Part shown: positions 13,075 through 13,707 of the stretch, piece by piece
Position numbering within the stretch: position 1 is the stretch's first letter
How the letters are laid out: the number at the start of each line of letters is the position of its first letter
Made by a program: the position numbers and the translations under genes
Notes under the pieces: model-generated
Seen by the model: only the letters and a program-made list of their open reading frames with translations
What the model was told of the DNA's origin: nothing
The model's database searches: none
Assembly: GCA_021815285.1 (NCBI GenBank)
Contig: JAKAHE010000033.1
Coordinates: 1 to 13,707, forward strand
Direction: 5' to 3'
Length of the DNA stretch: 13,707 nucleotides
Source: Nitrospirota bacterium
Lineage (GTDB): Bacteria; Nitrospirota; JACRHJ01

Positions 13075-13707
13075 ATCCCTATCGCGTCTCTTATTTCCGT
13101 CATCGTCGCCTTTGCCGCCGCCGATGCCTTTGCGTCGCCCGCCGCAAGCACGGAATCGAGGTAATCCGGCCTTGAAAGCAGTTCCTGGCGATTTTTGTAT
13201 ATCGGCTCAAGCTGGGCGAGCATGTATTCGGAGAGGCGCTTCTTGCAGTCCACGCAGCCGACGGCGGCCTCCCGGCACGCGGCGGCAACCTCCGGCATCT
13301 CGGCCTCCGGAGTATAGATGCTGTGGAAAACGAACGCAGTGCAGATATCCGGGTCTCCCGGGTCTGTGCGCTTCACGCGCGCAGGGTCGGTTACCATTAT
13401 TTTTATTTTTTTGCGCATTTCATCAGGGGTATCCGAAACGTAAATCGCATTCCCGTAGCTCTTGGACATCTTGCGCCCGTCTATGCCCGGCACCTTCGGA
13501 GCCTCCGTGAGAAGCGCCTGAGGCTCCGGGAACACGGGCTTGTAAAAATTATTGAAACGCCTTGCAATCTCACGGGCAAGCTCAAGGTGAGGCATCTGGT
13601 CGATGCCGACCGGGACGAAATCCGCCTTGTAAATGAGTATGTCCGCCGCCATAAGCACCGGGTATCCGAGGAAACCGAAGTTTGTCAGGTCCTTGTCCTT
13701 TATGTTA
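13071..13707 (-). CDS. trpS: Tryptophanyl-tRNA synthetase, N-terminal part beyond window
   Basis: A class I aminoacyl-tRNA synthetase that charges tRNA-Trp. The visible 211 or so residues run from NIKDKDLTNFGFLGYPVLMAADILIYKADFVPVGIDQMPHLELAREIARRFN through the KMSKS loop (GIDGRKMSKSYGNAI) to the C-terminal helical part (CVDCKKRLSEYMLAQLEPIY). The blocks YPVLMAADIL and VPVGIDQ-HLEL are typical of TrpS rather than TyrS. The N-terminal half with the HIGH-type motif lies outside the window, so start and promoter cannot be judged. The reading frame is open to the window edge, and the stop overlaps the scpA start by four bases. Confidence 0.95.
   Translation of the reverse strand, partial: NIKDKDLTNFGFLGYPVLMAADILIYKADFVPVGIDQMPHLELAREIARRFNNFYKPVFPEPQALLTEAPKVPGIDGRKMSKSYGNAIYVSDTPDEMRKKIKIMVTDPARVKRTDPGDPDICTAFVFHSIYTPEAEMPEVAAACREAAVGCVDCKKRLSEYMLAQLEPIYKNRQELLSRPDYLDSVLAAGDAKASAAAKATMTEIRDAIGI

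Overview
The window is a gene-dense chromosomal segment from a Gram-negative bacterium. An outer-membrane barrel protein, several Sec signal peptides and a possible lipobox show an outer envelope. The gene orders rplU-rpmA-obgE-proB and trpS-scpA-scpB, together with REP-like intergenic repeats, fit the Desulfobacterota/Nitrospirota-type lineages; that placement is an inference from gene content, not a measured one. Every gene except one (7807-9735) lies on the minus strand, so the minus-strand layout is best read from right to left.

Right end (13707 to 10570): a truncated trpS overlaps scpA by 4 nt (ATGA), and scpA overlaps scpB, giving a translation/chromosome-segregation operon. A strong promoter directly after scpB drives a branched-chain aminotransferase gene (ilvE). 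Five bases after the ilvE stop begins a tRNA-Leu(GAG) gene, followed at once by an intrinsic terminator, so the aminotransferase and the tRNA appear to form one transcription unit. Beyond it is a secreted DUF1460/NlpC-P60-like protein.

Middle (9764 to 7254): the only plus-strand gene encodes a 642-aa exported FecR-domain protein with a Trp/Tyr-rich DUF6600-like middle and a long basic Pro/Arg/Gly/Gln-rich tail. It converges with the DUF1460 gene and diverges from a PaaI-like hotdog thioesterase, with a recognisable promoter on each strand of the 127-bp gap.

Centre-left (7253 to 1348): a repeat block containing a perfect 37-bp direct repeat and nested inverted repeats, a small membrane protein, RNase R, then the conserved ribosome/GTPase set rplU, rpmA, obgE and the proline-pathway gene proB (no proA beside it). 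A near-consensus promoter precedes rplU, a strong intrinsic-terminator hairpin sits between rpmA and obgE only 9 bases before the obgE start, and a further promoter candidate precedes proB.

Left end (1347 to 1): a strong promoter with an A/T-rich upstream region, an inverted repeat around the -10 and a hairpin abutting the ribosome binding site precedes a small exported protein with short helical repeats. It is followed by a truncated outer-membrane beta-barrel gene whose translation start lies next to a G8 homopolymer tract.

Most of the window is core housekeeping. No defence system, CRISPR array, insertion sequence or prophage is visible. The parts that deserve attention are regulatory or structural: the ilvE/tRNA-Leu unit, the terminator before obgE, the palindromes and G8 tract of the envelope operon, the REP-like repeats, and the unusual FecR/Trp-rich protein.
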